Shown: positions 1-7,923 of the stretch, piece after piece | Layout: each line of letters begins with the position of its first letter | Numbering within the stretch: position 1 is the stretch's first letter | Assembly: GCF_000377625.1 (NCBI RefSeq) | Contig: NZ_KB898328.1 | Location: 158,998-222,997 of the forward strand | Direction of reading: 5' to 3' | DNA: 64,000 nt | Source: Prevotella veroralis DSM 19559 = JCM 6290 | Lineage (GTDB): Bacteria; Bacteroidota; Bacteroidia; Bacteroidales; Bacteroidaceae | Made by a program: the position numbers and the translations under genes | The notes under the pieces: model-generated | What the model was told of the DNA's origin: nothing | The model's database searches: none | Seen by the model: only the letters and a program-made list of their open reading frames with translations

Positions 1-444
1 ACTATTGCCGTATCGTCCTTTATTGGCGTCATTCTCGGAGGTGTCGTTTCCGACAGATGGGTGCAGCGCAACATCCGTGGAAGAGTCTATACGAGTGCTA
101 TTGGGCTTGGTTTGACAGTCCCAGCATTGATCCTCTTGGGCTTTGGACACAGTCTCGTCGCTGTCGTCGGGGCTGGTTTATGCTTCGGAGTGGGCTATGG
201 TATCTTTGATGCGAACAATATGCCGATCCTCTGCCAGTTCATTTCTTCAAAGTATCGAAGCACTGCCTATGGTATAATGAACATGACGGGCGTCTTTGCC
301 GGGGCTGCTGTTACACAAGTGTTAGGCAAGTGGAAAGATGGAGGAAACCTCGGATTGGGCTTTATGCTGTTAGGAGCTATCGTGGTTGTAGCCCTTATCT
401 TGCAGCTTTCTTGCCTACGACCAACGACAGACAATATGGAATAG
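1..444 (+). CDS. MFS transporter, C-terminal part (probable sialic acid permease)
   Basis: The frame is open from base 1 with no start in the window, so this is the 3' end of a gene beginning upstream; 147 codons are visible. The segment reads GGVVSDRW near its start, which matches the cytoplasmic-loop motif of major facilitator transporters, and is followed by about four hydrophobic membrane segments rich in Gly and Ala and a polar tail. It ends 20 nt before nanA on the same strand, so the two are probably co-transcribed. From that neighbour I infer that the substrate is N-acetylneuraminate, as in MFS-type NanT systems of Bacteroidota; the sequence alone supports only MFS membership. Membrane-permease function is likely, substrate moderately likely. 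Confidence 0.75.
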   Translation, partial: TIAVSSFIGVILGGVVSDRWVQRNIRGRVYTSAIGLGLTVPALILLGFGHSLVAVVGAGLCFGVGYGIFDANNMPILCQFISSKYRSTAYGIMNMTGVFAGAAVTQVLGKWKDGGNLGLGFMLLGAIVVVALILQLSCLRPTTDNME

Positions 445-464
445 TAATACATTAAAATATAGTT

Positions 465-1382
465 ATGGAAAAGATTATTGGACTTATCGACGCACCATTC
501 ACACCCTTTCATGCGAATGGCGATGTCAATCTCGAACCTATCGAGAAGTATGCAGCTATGTTGCAGAAGAATGGTTTGAAAGGTGTATTCATCAATGGTT
601 CTTCAGGCGAAGGATACATGCTTACGACCGAAGAACGTAAGCAATTAGCTGAGAAATGGGTGCAAGTAGCGCCCGAAGGGTTTAAGGTTATCGTACACGT
701 GGGGAGCTGTTGTCTGCGTGAGAGTGTTAAGTTGGCAAAGCATGCCGAGCGCATTGGTGCATGGGGAATAGGCGCAATGGCACCTCCATTCCCTAAGATT
801 GGTCGTATCGAGGAGTTGGTGAAGTATTGCGAAACCATCGCTTCGGCTGCCCCTTCCTTACCGTTCTATTATTATCACATCCCAGCCTTCAACGGAGCCT
901 TCTTGCCTATGCTTGACTTGTTGAAAGCCGTTGATGGACGCATAGAAAACTTTGCAGGAATCAAGTACACCTTCGAGAGTCTCTATGAGTACAATCAGTG
1001 TCGTTTGTATAAAGAAGGTAAGTATGACATGCTTCATGGTCAAGACGAAACAATCCTCCCAAGCCTTGCTCAGGGTGGAGCACGTGGTGGCATTGGTGGT
1101 ACAACGAACTATAACGGGCGCGAGCTGACGGGTATCATCGAGGCATGGAACGCTGGCGACATCGAGACAGCACGTGAGAAACAGAACTTCTCACAGGCAG
1201 TGATCAATGTTATCTGTCACTTCCGTGGTAACATCGTAGGCGGTAAGCGCATCATGAAACTGCTCGGTTTCGACCTCGGACCGAACCGTGTTCCCTTCCA
1301 AAACATGACCGATGAAGAGGAAGCACGTATGCAGAAAGAACTCGAGGAGATTGGTTTCTTCGAGAGATGCAATAGGTTTTAA
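465..1382 (+). CDS. nanA: N-acetylneuraminate lyase
   Basis: A 305-residue class I aldolase of the DHDPS/NanA family, predicted to split sialic acid into N-acetylmannosamine and pyruvate in the cytoplasm. The substrate-carboxylate loop GSSGEG lies at residues 45-50, the Schiff-base lysine is K167 in GIKYT, and the proton-relay tyrosine is probably Y137 in YYYHIP. The length fits the family, and the ATG at 465 gives the expected N-terminus MEKIIGLIDAPFTPF. Specificity for sialic acid rather than dihydrodipicolinate is inferred from the overall sequence character and the MFS gene directly upstream. The stop is followed after 4 nt by a repeat-family R2 hairpin, so no ordinary terminator is seen. 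No nanE or nanK is present in the visible part; they may lie upstream of the window. Confidence 0.9.
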   Translation: MEKIIGLIDAPFTPFHANGDVNLEPIEKYAAMLQKNGLKGVFINGSSGEGYMLTTEERKQLAEKWVQVAPEGFKVIVHVGSCCLRESVKLAKHAERIGAWGIGAMAPPFPKIGRIEELVKYCETIASAAPSLPFYYYHIPAFNGAFLPMLDLLKAVDGRIENFAGIKYTFESLYEYNQCRLYKEGKYDMLHGQDETILPSLAQGGARGGIGGTTNYNGRELTGIIEAWNAGDIETAREKQNFSQAVINVICHFRGNIVGGKRIMKLLGFDLGPNRVPFQNMTDEEEARMQKELEEIGFFERCNRF

Positions 1383-1386
1383 GTTA

Positions 1387-1544
1387 CCCCACCCAGCCTC
1401 CCCCAAGGGGAGGAGCGCCTAACGGTAACCAGTTAGGATAGGCTCTTCTTTAATTCAAAATTCATAATTCACAATTCAAAATTATGATTAGGTAGAGTTG
1501 ACGAGTGGATAGTTGACGAGTTAACAAGTTGTTTGTTCTGTTGG
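1387..1544. repeat. intergenic repeat mosaic R2-R3-R6 behind nanA
   Basis: Three repeat families lie in a row. R2 (1387-1430) contains the hairpin CCTCCCCcaaGGGGAGG and ends in cgcctaacgg. R3 (1451-1490) is made of AATTCAAAATT-like words. R6 (1496-1544) is made of decamers such as GTTGACGAGT and ends in GTTTGTTCTGTTGG. The same words recur in most other long gaps of the window. No coding potential is seen. Confidence 0.85.
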
Positions 1545-1560
1545 AAACAATGGAGAACCT

Positions 1561-1655
1561 GTAGGGACAGACGCCCTCGTCTGTCCGCATAAGGGAGTCT
1601 GCTTGTAATGTAACGTGGAATGTTAGAGCGGACAGACGAGGGCATCTGTCCCTAC
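1561..1655. repeat. R1 paired-arm element, copy 1 (95 bp)
   Basis: A 28-bp arm starting GTAGGGACAGACGCCC is repeated in inverse orientation at the other end (finishing GTCTGTCCCTAC), enclosing 39 nt. Each arm is itself a near-palindrome (GGACAGACG/CGTCTGTCC). The total is exactly 95 bp, the same as copies at 24415, 27579 and 43925. The layout is MITE-like, but I see no target-site duplication with certainty. Confidence 0.85.
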
Positions 1656-1761
1656 TTTGTGACTACACATCCAACAGGACAAGGCTCCTTTTGGATATTA
1701 TTTTACAATCTGTAGGAAAGGAGGGGAGCTACTTTAGGATAAGTCATAACCTATGGACAAC

Positions 1762-1793
1762 AAAAAAGCGATGGCCTTCTCAGGTGATCGCTT
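1762..1793 (-). terminator. intrinsic terminator of the candidate sRNA
   Basis: On the minus strand AAGCGAT (1793-1787) pairs with ATCGCTT (1772-1766). Inside it an inner CCT/AGG stem closes a GAGA loop, and a T6 run follows. Confidence 0.75.
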
Positions 1794-1846
1794 ACAGTCT
1801 AATAGGTATTAGTCATTCCTAAAAGGTAAAAGATTGTGTTCAGGAT
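1762..1846 (-). ncRNA. candidate small RNA (about 85 nt), unassigned
   Basis: A complete minus-strand transcription unit without an open reading frame. A canonical promoter (-7 TATCTTTGC at 1861-1853, -33 TTTG at 1885-1882, 20-nt spacer) is followed about 85 nt later by a hairpin with a GAGA tetraloop and a T6 run. The predicted RNA begins near 1846. I do not recognise the family; it lacks the conserved SRP-RNA and 6S signatures I would look for. The start is estimated from the usual distance to the -7 box. It lies alone between nanA and the tRNA cluster. Confidence 0.6.
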
Positions 1847-1852
1847 AACACT

Positions 1853-1885
1853 GCAAAGATATGTATTTAAATTGTAACTAACAAA
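1853..1885 (-). promoter_or_regulatory. Bacteroidota promoter for the candidate sRNA
   Basis: Read on the minus strand, TTTG (1885-1882), 20 nt, then TATCTTTGC (1861-1853). This is a full match to the -33/-7 consensus. Confidence 0.75.
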
Positions 1886-1913
1886 CTTATCGAGTACTTT
1901 TTTATGACATCTT

Positions 1914-1933
1914 ACATGTGTGCGAACACATGT
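1914..1933. other. inverted repeat ACATGTG-6 nt-CACATGT
   Basis: A perfect 7-bp inverted repeat separated by TGCGAA, upstream of the candidate sRNA promoter. It could be a protein-binding site or a hairpin; there is no U-run on either side. Confidence 0.4.
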
Positions 1934-1985
1934 TTCAAATAGAGAAGGTGCACAAGTCTCATCCTGCTACAGCCTTATTCCCTAC

Positions 1986-2620
1986 TATATACAGCCTCAC
2001 TCCCATCTCCTCTCCGAATGGAGAGGGTCGTGAATACTACCACTTGTATTCAAGCTAATACTCTACAGAAACATTGGTAACAAGATCTTAAAATTAAAGA
2101 AACGCCCTCTTTAACCAGAAGCTTCCCCACAAAGTAGGGACAGACGCCCTTGTCTGTCCGCCCATTTACCCTTATATGGCATCCCGTTAGGCAACATCCC
2201 CTCCTTCGGAGGGGCTTGGGGAGGCTTTTTATTTGCTGTGCTTTGGCGGATAGACGAGGGCGTCTGTCCCTACTTTGTGGCATCCCTTTGGATAGAAAGA
2301 ACCATTCAAATAGGTTACCGTTAGGCGCTCCTCCCCTTGGGGGAGGCTGGGTGGGGTTTCCAGACGAGGGCGTCTGTCCCTACAGGTTGGCATTATCTTT
2401 AATTAAAGAAACGCCTTCTTCAATTTGACGAGGGCGTTTCCTTGCAATGAAGAGGGCGTCTCTTCGTATCAAGGAGAGGCTTTCTTCACATCAAGGAAAC
2501 GCCCCCTTTGTTTGCAACCAGTACTATTCACTCCCCTCTCCATTCGGAGAGGGGGCGGGGGTGAGGCTTCTTCTCCCCTCCTTGGGAGGGGTGGGGGAGG
2601 TTTTAACATTAGTCTTCTCT
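1986..2620. repeat. intergenic repeat mosaic R5-R1-R7-R2-R4-R5
   Basis: This gap holds R5-like (1990-2030), the 140-bp R1 element (2134-2273) with an R7 hairpin inside it (2199-2236), R2 (2317-2359), a half R1 arm (2360-2385), R4 (2406-2512) and R5 again (2529-2568). The order from 2134 to about 2424 is repeated nearly unchanged at 59221-59514. Open frames across it are products of GC-rich repeat DNA and not credible genes. Confidence 0.85.
2134..2273. repeat. R1 paired-arm element, long form, copy 2 (140 bp)
   Basis: Same inverted arms as the 95-bp form, but with an interior that contains CATCCCGTTAGGCAACATC and an R7 hairpin. The only other long-form copy in the window is at 59221-59359 (139 bp). 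Confidence 0.85.
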
Positions 2621-2654
2621 ATCACAGCTAACGTCAAAAAAAAAATCAAAAAAG

Positions 2655-2687
2655 TTTGGTCAGTTCATTAAAAAACAATACCTTTGC
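2655..2687 (+). promoter_or_regulatory. promoter of the tRNA-Lys pair
   Basis: TTTG (2655-2658), 20 nt, then TACCTTTGC (2679-2687), followed directly by ACTCGC. The mature tRNA begins 20 nt after the -7 box. The CTTTGCACTCGC string is shared with the tRNA-Thr and rRNA-type promoters in this window. Confidence 0.85.
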
Positions 2688-2706
2688 ACTCGCAAAAGCG
2701 AAATGA

Positions 2707-2779
2707 GCGCCCTTAGCTCAGCTGGTAGAGCAACTGACTCTTAATCAGTGGGTCTAGGGTTCGAGTCCCTAAGGGCGCA
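2707..2779 (+). tRNA. tRNA-Lys(CTT), copy 1
   Basis: A 73-nt cloverleaf: acceptor GCGCCCT/AGGGCGC with discriminator A, D-arm GCTCAGCTGGTAGAGC, anticodon stem ACTGA/TCAGT with loop CTCTTAA (anticodon CTT), and T-arm GGTTCGAGTCC. The CCA end is not encoded. Identical in sequence to the copy 39 nt downstream. Confidence 0.97.
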
Positions 2780-2818
2780 CAACTAATAGTTTTTTGACCC
2801 AGAACTATCGCTTAGCAT

Positions 2819-2891
2819 GCGCCCTTAGCTCAGCTGGTAGAGCAACTGACTCTTAATCAGTGGGTCTAGGGTTCGAGTCCCTAAGGGCGCA
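2819..2891 (+). tRNA. tRNA-Lys(CTT), copy 2
   Basis: An exact repeat of the preceding 73-nt tRNA, in tandem and followed at once by a strong terminator, so both copies probably come from one transcript. The 39-nt spacer is unlike the region before copy 1, so only the tRNA body looks duplicated. Confidence 0.97.
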
Positions 2892-2892
2892 C

Positions 2893-2927
2893 AAAGAGGA
2901 ATCCTATTTTATAGGATTCCTCTTTTT
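2893..2927 (+). terminator. intrinsic terminator of the tRNA-Lys operon
   Basis: A perfect stem AAAGAGGAATCCTAT/ATAGGATTCCTCTTT with a 3-nt loop, running into TTTTT. Confidence 0.92.
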
Positions 2928-3146
2928 GTATGCTTAAATACTATTCTTTCTCCTCTTTGTGATGCCTGAAACTAAAATTAGATACTTCTTCTATCGTTAT
3001 TATCATCTATATCTTTTGTAAGAGATAAACGATCCGTTTATATCAAACAAATTGATTGTCTGATATAAATAACACTTTTTTGCTATATAAGCTGACAATA
3101 AGTAAAATTCTTGCGGATTGATGTTTTCCAGTGGAGAAAAGGGTTG

Positions 3147-3217
3147 AGCGGAATACGGGAATCGAACCCGCCTCTCAGGCTTGGGAAGCCCGTGCACTAC
3201 CGATATGCTAATTCCGC
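3147..3217 (-). tRNA. tRNA-Gly(CCC)
   Basis: A 71-nt minus-strand cloverleaf: acceptor GCGGAAT/ATTCCGC with discriminator T, D-arm GCATATCGGTAGTGC, anticodon stem CGGGC/GCCTG with loop TTCCCAA (anticodon CCC), and T-loop TTCGATT. It follows tRNA-Thr by 5 nt, so the two are one transcript. Confidence 0.95.
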
Positions 3218-3222
3218 AATGG

Positions 3223-3295
<73 letters not shown>

Positions 3296-3307
3296 GGTCT
3301 TGCGAGT

Positions 3308-3340
3308 GCAAAGATACAGCAAAAAAAACAAACAACCAAA
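3308..3340 (-). promoter_or_regulatory. promoter of the tRNA-Thr/tRNA-Gly pair
   Basis: Minus strand: TTTG (3340-3337), 20 nt, TATCTTTGC (3316-3308), then ACTCGC. Same discriminator as the tRNA-Lys promoter. Confidence 0.85.
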
Positions 3341-3365
3341 TTTTACTTCTTTTTTATAAAGGTTT

Positions 3366-3662
3366 GTGTGTAAGTTGATGAGTGTGTAAGTCGACAAGTC
3401 CACGAGTTGACAAGTTCATGAGTAGACAAGTGGATGAGTTGTTGGTCAAGTCGACGAGTGAACGAGTTGACAAGTAGACGAGTTGTTGGAGTAAGTTGAC
3501 AAGTTCATGAGTAGACGGGTGGATGAGTTGTTGGTCAAGTCGACGAGTGAACGAGTTGACAAGTGGATGAGTTGTTGGAGTAAGTTGACAAGTTCACGAG
3601 TTGACAAGTAGATGAGTTGTTGGAGTAAGTTGACAAGTTCACGAGTGGGCAGGTGGACGAGT
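3366..3662. repeat. R6 tandem decamer array
   Basis: About 300 bp of loosely repeated 10-11 nt words such as GTTGACAAGT, GTTCATGAGT and GTGGATGAGT, broken by GTTGTTGGTCAAG or GTTGTTGGAGTAAG at larger intervals, which also creates a longer-order repeat. Shorter R6 runs occur at 1496, 24262, 24683, 27312, 27692, 39709, 40005, 58906 and 59153. No coding potential. Confidence 0.85.
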
Positions 3663-3687
3663 AGTTTGTTCTGTTGTTAATGGTACT

Positions 3688-3729
3688 CTTCACTCCCCTC
3701 TCCATTCGGAGAGGGGTTGGGGGTGAGGC
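3688..3729. repeat. R5 hairpin repeat
   Basis: CTCCCCTCTCC, loop attc, GGAGAGGGG, then ttgggggtgaggct. One of about fifteen R5 copies in the window. Confidence 0.8.
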
Positions 3730-3765
3730 TGTGAGGGATTTTGGACTGATTCTTCTTTTTCTTTT

Positions 3766-3848
3766 TTGCTGTCACTCCTGTCACCCTTTTGAGTATAGCA
3801 AAAGCTTAGTAATGAGTTAGTTACAGTAAATGTTAAAAGTGACAGCAA
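3766..3848. repeat. 83-bp element with terminal inverted repeats, copy 1
   Basis: Perfect 11-bp terminal inverted repeats TTGCTGTCACT and AGTGACAGCAA. A second CTGTCA follows the left end. The right 25 nt, beginning GTAAATGTTAAAAG, are identical to those of the 85-bp copy at 30721-30805, while the middle differs. Confidence 0.75.
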
Positions 3849-3972
3849 CTTAAATTTAAATTTAGTTTGTGTTTTGATAGGGTAGAGGAGTGGATATGTA
3901 AGCAGCTTATTAGTTGTATGCTCTTGTATAGTTAAAAATACTTATAATAGTTAAATAGCTAAGGAAAGTGTG

Positions 3973-4002
3973 TTGTTATTACCATTATTTTCTTAATTTT
4001 GT
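3973..4002 (+). promoter_or_regulatory. probable promoter of the susC locus
   Basis: TTG (3973-3975), 18 nt, TAATTTTGT (3994-4002), a slightly degenerate match to TAnnTTTGC. It would give a leader of about 310 nt before susC. Confidence 0.5.
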
Positions 4003-4044
4003 ACTCGTGAGGATTAACAAACCTATACTATACAAGGTGATGTT

Positions 4045-4098
4045 ATGAGTATCTCTTTGATTGTCAGTCTGTTATTATGTACAAATAAGTCGTTGTGA
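4045..4098 (+). CDS. possible leader peptide upstream of susC
   Basis: ATG at 4045 is preceded at 5-11 nt by AAGGTGATG, a Shine-Dalgarno-like string, and encodes the 17-residue MSISLIVSLLLCTNKSL before TGA. It lies inside the long predicted susC leader. Bacteroidota rely little on Shine-Dalgarno pairing, so the match may be chance. I do not know a family for it. Confidence 0.3.
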   Translation: MSISLIVSLLLCTNKSL

Positions 4099-4219
4099 GT
4101 ATGATTACAGAGTGATGGGAGAGTGATAAGTAACCCTAATAACAACCTAACGTGAACAAGACCTAAGACGAAAAGTTCCGTATTTAAAATATAAGTGGAT
4201 AATCTGAATCAGTGAAATC

Positions 4220-4235
4220 CCTTATATATATAAGG
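4220..4235. other. 16-nt perfect palindrome in the susC leader
   Basis: CCTTATATATATAAGG, about 90 nt before the susC start. It could be a regulator-binding site or a weak hairpin. The rest of the 4003-4322 leader shows no recognisable riboswitch. Confidence 0.35.
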
Positions 4236-4322
4236 TGTAATAGAATCAGACACAAATGTAGATAAACTACGAAAGTGTTTGAATCCTCCATTTGAGCATT
4301 TGAAAAGGAATATTAAATAATA

Positions 4323-7300
4323 ATGTTTAAAAGCCTAAACCTAATGAAATTCTTTAAAGAATCAAAGCAGAAGCACCTGTATTTCTCAGCTGCTTTTGCA
4401 TGTGCTCTGTCGTTGGCTTCAACGAATGTTTATGCTAACAGCAGTACTGTTCAAGCAACCTCTGTGCAGTCAGTGCAACAGAATGGTAATCACAAAGTAA
4501 CAGGTAAAGTTGTTGACTCTGCGGGTGAACCACTTATTGGTGCAACCGTAATGGTTGAGGGTACCACAAATGGTACTGTTACCGACATTGATGGTAACTT
4601 CGTTCTCAACACAACACCTAATGCCAAGCTCGTCTTCTCGTACATTGGTTACACTGCGCAGACCATCCCTGTGGCTGGTAAGTCAACCCTTAACGTATCC
4701 ATGAAAGAAGAGACTAACACCATGAATGAGGTGGTTGTGACTGCAATGGGTATTATGAGAAAGGAGAAATCACTTACTTATGCAACCCAGCAAGTGAAGG
4801 CTGAGGATCTTATGAAGGTACAGGATCCTAATGCCGCAAACTCTCTTGAAGGTAAGGTAGCTGGTATCACGATTACACCAAGTGCTGGTGGTGCCGGTGG
4901 TGCATCGAAGATCGTTCTTCGTGGTAACCGTTCTATCCTTGGTAACAGTTCGCCATTGATCGTTGTTGATGGTGTGCCAATGAGTAATGGTATTCGTGGT
5001 CAGCAGGGTATGAGTGGTGAAGGCTTCGGTTCAACAGGTATGTCCGAAGGTTCTGACCCATTATCATTGATTAACCCAGATGATATCGAGTCAATCAACG
5101 TCCTCAAGGGTGCTAATGCTGCTGCGTTGTATGGTTCGCGTGCAGCCAATGGTGTTGTCATGATTACAACGAAGCGTGGTCGTGAAGGAAAGGTGGATAT
5201 CAATGTTACCTCTAACATCACTTTCGATTCTCCACTATTGACACCAAAGATTCAAAAGACATACGGTTCAACATACGACCCAGCAACAGGTGCATTGTCA
5301 TTGAATAACTGGGGAGGTAAAGTGGCAGACCGTGCTGATAACGATCTCATCGTTCGTTCTCCATTAGACGATCGTTGGGTAGGTTATGAACCAGAGCAGA
5401 TTGGTACCGATGCTATGACGGGGGCACCCATCATGGCACGCCGTCATGACGTACACTTGCGTAATCGCACTGTAAATGATGTAGACAACTTCTTCCGTAC
5501 AGGTGTAACCACTAACAATTCAATCTCACTATCAGGAGGAACAGAGACATCACGTACCTATGTTTCAGTAGCCAATAGTCATGCAACAGGTATGATGCGT
5601 AACAACTCCTACAATCGTAATTCTATCAGCTTCCGACAGACTTATAACTTCTTTAAGCGTCTTCACATCGATGCTTCAATGAACTATACTGAGACGAAGA
5701 CAAGAAACCGTCCGGGTGGTGGTACGGTTGGTAACCCATTGTATCACTTGTACACTGCACCACAGAATATCGATATGGAATATTATCGCGACCATTATGT
5801 AAATGCAGAAGGAAAGTGGTTGTCTAATCCATCATCATATTATAAGTTGGATGGTAAAAACTTTACTTGGGCTGCAGGACAGCGTACAACCTTAACAGGT
5901 CCACAGCAGGAATGGGCATTCCTCTCACATCCAAACAATAACCCATACTGGTTGTTGAACATGGGTAACAGTCAGCAGAAGGAGAGCCGCCTCTTTGGTA
6001 CATTGCAAGCAAATGTTGATATCTATGATGGTTTGACCTTCCAGGCACGTGTCAACTACAGTCAACTTCGCTTCAAGAACCACGCTACACGTTATGCAAC
6101 TACCTTCTTACCAGCATCAATGGAAGACTACGGTCGCCTTTGGGATTCAGATGAGAAGACAACAGAGTTCTATACCGATTACCTTTTATCATATAATAAA
6201 GCCTTCGGAGACTACTCTGTTTCTGCAACAGCAGGTTTCGTTGGTCATACCATCAAGGGTGAAACAAAGAGTACAGACGTTGTTGCAACCTATTATGATC
6301 GCTTGATGCGTAAGCTCCCAACTATGGTTAACTACTTTGAAACGAGTGCCGGTGGCTATGGCGCAACCAGTACATCAAAGAGTTCTAACTGGGATCGTTC
6401 TTACCTCTTCACTACGCAATTAGGTTGGAAAGAGACGATCTATCTCGATGCTTCTTATCGTCGTGACTGGTATCGTCCGTTCCGTTACTTCAAGCAGTTA
6501 GGTAAGATCAACACTGATAACTACGGTTACTTTGGTATCGGTGCGAATGCTATTGTTAGCCAGTTGGTTAAGTTGCCAGATTGGATTAACTTCTTGAAAT
6601 ATCGTGTATCTTACTCTTCAGTAGGTAACTCTATACCAAATAAGGCATACGGTGCTATGACTCGTAACCTTCAGACAGGTGCGCTTTCTGGTAACAAGTT
6701 GCTTGACTTCGCTCCAGTACCAGAGGAGACGGGTTCTTTCGAGACGGGTATTGAGTCATTATTCCTCAATAATCGTTTGAGTTTCGACTTCACCTTCTAT
6801 AATACGGTGGTAAGACATCTATATATGGAGTTGGGTTCTCTTGGTGGTAACACTGAATTGTTGAACTCTGCAAAGGTTCGTAATACAGGTTTTGAAACCA
6901 CCATCGGTTACGACTTCAAGCTCGGTAAGGACTTGCGTTGGCGTACTTCTTACAACCTCTCATTCAATGATAACAAGATTCTTGAGACGGGTTACGATAA
7001 GGATGGAACCTCTCGTAAGTATCAGCAGACAGTAGGTGAGGCTAAAGTTGTTTATCAGAAGGGTGGCTCTATTGGTGATATTTACGCTGGCGACTTTATG
7101 CGTGATGCCAATGGTCACATCGTCTTGACGGCTAAGGGTGAGCCAACATTTGATAAGACAGGCTCTAATGACCGTTATCTCGGTAATATGAATTCTAAGT
7201 GGCAGATGGGTTGGACAAACACATTTAACTATAAGGACTTCCAGCTCTCAGTACTTATCAATGGTCGTATCGGCGGTAAGGTGTTCTCATTGACAGAGTC

Positions 7301-7730
7301 TTATCTTGATTACATCGGTGCTTCACAGCGTACAGCAGATGCACGTTTAGCAGCAGAGAAGAACAATATTGTTGCTAAAGACTATGGTAACGTTCCGGGA
7401 ATGGTACTGAATGATGGTAGTGGTCGCATTGTTCCAATACAGGCTTACTATCAGGCGTTGGGTGCTTCAAGCAACCCATCAAGCTACCTCTATAGTGGTA
7501 CTAACTTCCGTCTCCGTGAGCTATCATTGGGTTACACCTTCCGTGATGTTTTCGGTATGAACCGCAACTTGACACTCTCATTCATTGCTCGTAACCTGTT
7601 CTTCCTGTATAAGGATGCACCAACAGACCCAGATGTATCACTCTCTACACAGAATGGTCTCGGAGCATTTGAGAGCTTCAATATGCCATCATCACGTTCA
7701 TTCGGTTTCTCTGTGAAGGCTAATTTCTAA
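4323..7730 (+). CDS. SusC/RagA-family TonB-linked outer membrane transporter
   Basis: A 1135-residue outer-membrane importer for oligosaccharides, working with the SusD lipoprotein encoded next. In order: signal peptide (about residues 1-38, ending NVYA), a carboxypeptidase-D-regulatory-like domain (about 57-130, VTGKVVDSAGEPLIGATV), a TonB-box-like NEVVVTAMG, a plug with the ANSLEGKVAGI and VVDGVP signatures (about 150-290), then a large beta-barrel ending in the aromatic strand FGFSVKANF. Length and domain order are typical. An internal ATG eight codons in would also give a good signal peptide. It is first in a same-strand series with susD and three GH85 enzymes, so the imported substrate is inferred to be an N-glycan released by those enzymes. 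No dedicated hybrid two-component or anti-sigma regulator adjoins it. Confidence 0.93.
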   Translation: MFKSLNLMKFFKESKQKHLYFSAAFACALSLASTNVYANSSTVQATSVQSVQQNGNHKVTGKVVDSAGEPLIGATVMVEGTTNGTVTDIDGNFVLNTTPNAKLVFSYIGYTAQTIPVAGKSTLNVSMKEETNTMNEVVVTAMGIMRKEKSLTYATQQVKAEDLMKVQDPNAANSLEGKVAGITITPSAGGAGGASKIVLRGNRSILGNSSPLIVVDGVPMSNGIRGQQGMSGEGFGSTGMSEGSDPLSLINPDDIESINVLKGANAAALYGSRAANGVVMITTKRGREGKVDINVTSNITFDSPLLTPKIQKTYGSTYDPATGALSLNNWGGKVADRADNDLIVRSPLDDRWVGYEPEQIGTDAMTGAPIMARRHDVHLRNRTVNDVDNFFRTGVTTNNSISLSGGTETSRTYVSVANSHATGMMRNNSYNRNSISFRQTYNFFKRLHIDASMNYTETKTRNRPGGGTVGNPLYHLYTAPQNIDMEYYRDHYVNAEGKWLSNPSSYYKLDGKNFTWAAGQRTTLTGPQQEWAFLSHPNNNPYWLLNMGNSQQKESRLFGTLQANVDIYDGLTFQARVNYSQLRFKNHATRYATTFLPASMEDYGRLWDSDEKTTEFYTDYLLSYNKAFGDYSVSATAGFVGHTIKGETKSTDVVATYYDRLMRKLPTMVNYFETSAGGYGATSTSKSSNWDRSYLFTTQLGWKETIYLDASYRRDWYRPFRYFKQLGKINTDNYGYFGIGANAIVSQLVKLPDWINFLKYRVSYSSVGNSIPNKAYGAMTRNLQTGALSGNKLLDFAPVPEETGSFETGIESLFLNNRLSFDFTFYNTVVRHLYMELGSLGGNTELLNSAKVRNTGFETTIGYDFKLGKDLRWRTSYNLSFNDNKILETGYDKDGTSRKYQQTVGEAKVVYQKGGSIGDIYAGDFMRDANGHIVLTAKGEPTFDKTGSNDRYLGNMNSKWQMGWTNTFNYKDFQLSVLINGRIGGKVFSLTESYLDYIGASQRTADARLAAEKNNIVAKDYGNVPGMVLNDGSGRIVPIQAYYQALGASSNPSSYLYSGTNFRLRELSLGYTFRDVFGMNRNLTLSFIARNLFFLYKDAPTDPDVSLSTQNGLGAFESFNMPSSRSFGFSVKANF

Positions 7731-7923
7731 GAGAGAAGAAGAGTTTTTAGGAGTTAAAGGGGCGAAAGGGAGTGAAAGAAGTTAAGATAATAGTGCTGAT
7801 TGCGAAACTTCTTTGATAACCGAAGGGATTAGAGATGTTATCCTTTACGTGTACTTTCTCTCTTTACTCCTACTCTCTATAGATAAGGAAAATCAATAAA
7901 CTAACAATCTAAAGAATAAAGTA

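Noticed and set aside
2150..2631. Overlapping open frames in the repeat mosaic
   Set aside because: They consist of R1, R2, R4 and R5 translated; low complexity, no start signal, no continuity between repeat copies.
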